Below are positions 7,231-7,765 of a DNA stretch of 7,765 nt, in pieces. Numbering within the stretch: position 1 is the stretch's first letter; each line of letters starts with the position of its first letter. A program made the translations under genes and the position numbers. The notes under the pieces were generated by a model, which made no database searches, was not told the DNA's origin, and saw only the letters and a program-made list of their open reading frames with translations. This DNA is from Saprospiraceae bacterium (GTDB lineage Bacteria; Bacteroidota; Bacteroidia; Chitinophagales; Saprospiraceae), in NCBI GenBank assembly GCA_020436865.1, contig JAGQXA010000902.1, forward strand, positions 1 through 7,765, given 5' to 3'.

Positions 7231-7765
7231 ACCCGATCAACGCAAGCACCTGCCGGTGCACATTCTCTCCGGTAAAGCCGAATTTCTCGTCGAGCACCTG
7301 GAAGGGGGCCGAGTAACCGAAATGGTCGAGGCCGTAGACCCTACCACGTGAGCCGGCCAGTCCCTCGAGGGTCACCGGCAGTCCGGCGGTGAGTCCGAAG
7401 ATCGGCACATTGCCGGGGAGCACGCTCTTCTGGTACTTCTTGGTTTGGGTGCGGAACAGACCTTCCGAAGGGGCCGAGACCACCCTCACGTTCAAGCCAT
7501 TTTCTTTCCGGAGCAGTTGGGCGCCGGCAACCAACGTCGCTACTTCCGAGCCGTTACCGAGGAGAATGACATCGGGCTTCCCTTCGCAATCCTCTACGAT
7601 ATAGGCTCCCTTGGCAGCCTGTACAGCCTCTTCCCGGCGGTTGCCGGGCAGGTCGGTCACGTTTTGGCGGGAGAAAATGAGTCCGGTAGGAGAATGGCGG
7701 TTTTCGAGTGCCAGTTTCCAGCAGGCGACCGTTTCGGGCCCATCTGCGGGACGAAGCGCCAGCAG
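7229..7765 (-). CDS. tkt: Transketolase, C-terminal part (partial, runs off right edge)
   Basis: The reading frame is open from the right edge to TAA at 7231-7229, giving 178 residues. A GTG at 7660 is not a real start because the frame continues upstream with transketolase sequence (LRPADGPETVACWKLAL, then TGLIFSRQN). The visible part holds the end of the pyrimidine-binding domain and the whole C-terminal domain: VILLGNGSEVATLVAGAQLL, VRVVSAPSEGLF, YGLDHFGYSAP, and FGFTGENV near the end. Transketolase is a cytosolic, thiamine-diphosphate- and magnesium-dependent enzyme that moves two-carbon ketol units between sugar phosphates in the pentose phosphate pathway. The catalytic N-terminal ThDP-binding half is outside the window, so I cannot tell whether this is one long polypeptide or the C-terminal subunit of a split enzyme. 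The stop codon is formed by the adjoining tandem repeat. Confidence 0.95.
   Translation of the reverse strand: MLALRPADGPETVACWKLALENRHSPTGLIFSRQNVTDLPGNRREEAVQAAKGAYIVEDCEGKPDVILLGNGSEVATLVAGAQLLRKENGLNVRVVSAPSEGLFRTQTKKYQKSVLPGNVPIFGLTAGLPVTLEGLAGSRGRVYGLDHFGYSAPFQVLDEKFGFTGENVHRQVLALIG

Noticed and set aside
7246..7259. GCACC-TGCC-GGTGC hairpin near the transketolase end
   Set aside because: It lies inside the coding region and has no following T-tract, so it is not a terminator; it probably reflects codon use.
7229..7660. Transketolase fragment starting at GTG 7660 as a complete short gene
   Set aside because: The frame stays open upstream to the window edge with clear transketolase sequence, so the GTG is internal.

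Overview
The window looks like chromosome from a G+C-rich member of the Bacteroidota, plausibly a Saprospirales/Lewinella-type marine or wastewater organism (the lineage is inference). The main evidence is a type IX secretion (Por/T9SS type A) C-terminal sorting domain on a secreted beta-propeller protein. Supporting evidence is a signal peptide cleaved before Gln, a lipoprotein carbohydrate-active enzyme, and starts that lack Shine-Dalgarno sequences but have A/T-rich leaders.

Layout from left to right: (1) the C-terminal 60 residues of an AraC-type regulator (+), cut by the window edge; (2) a secreted serine hydrolase of the class C beta-lactamase/PBP4* superfamily (+); (3) a convergent junction with a short hairpin; (4) a T9SS-exported FG-GAP/VCBS seven-repeat propeller with an ASPIC/UnbV domain (-); (5) a NagD-like HAD-IIA phosphatase (-), lying 37 nt upstream of (4) on the same strand; (6) a 197-nt A/T-rich divergent intergenic region with a 7-bp inverted repeat close to the next start; (7) a large lipoprotein with a six-hairpin (alpha/alpha) glycosidase domain, an Fn3-like module and a C-terminal CBM6/35-like module (+); (8) a 45-nt convergent junction made almost entirely of an 8-bp tandem repeat; (9) the C-terminal part of transketolase (-), cut by the right edge.

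The genes do not form one obvious pathway. NagD-like phosphatase and transketolase are core metabolism. The serine hydrolase, propeller protein and glycosidase are exported, and the glycosidase has no SusC/SusD, transporter or sugar-kinase neighbour in this window. I see no rRNA, tRNA, CRISPR array, transposase, phage gene or defence system. The genes have similar composition and there is no clear sign of recent transfer. The most interesting features are small: the regularity of the seven-blade propeller and its DNA-level repeats, the tandem repeat that supplies the transketolase stop codon and puts stops in all three frames, and a glycosidase of uncertain family. I do not find convincing evidence of a new multi-gene system.
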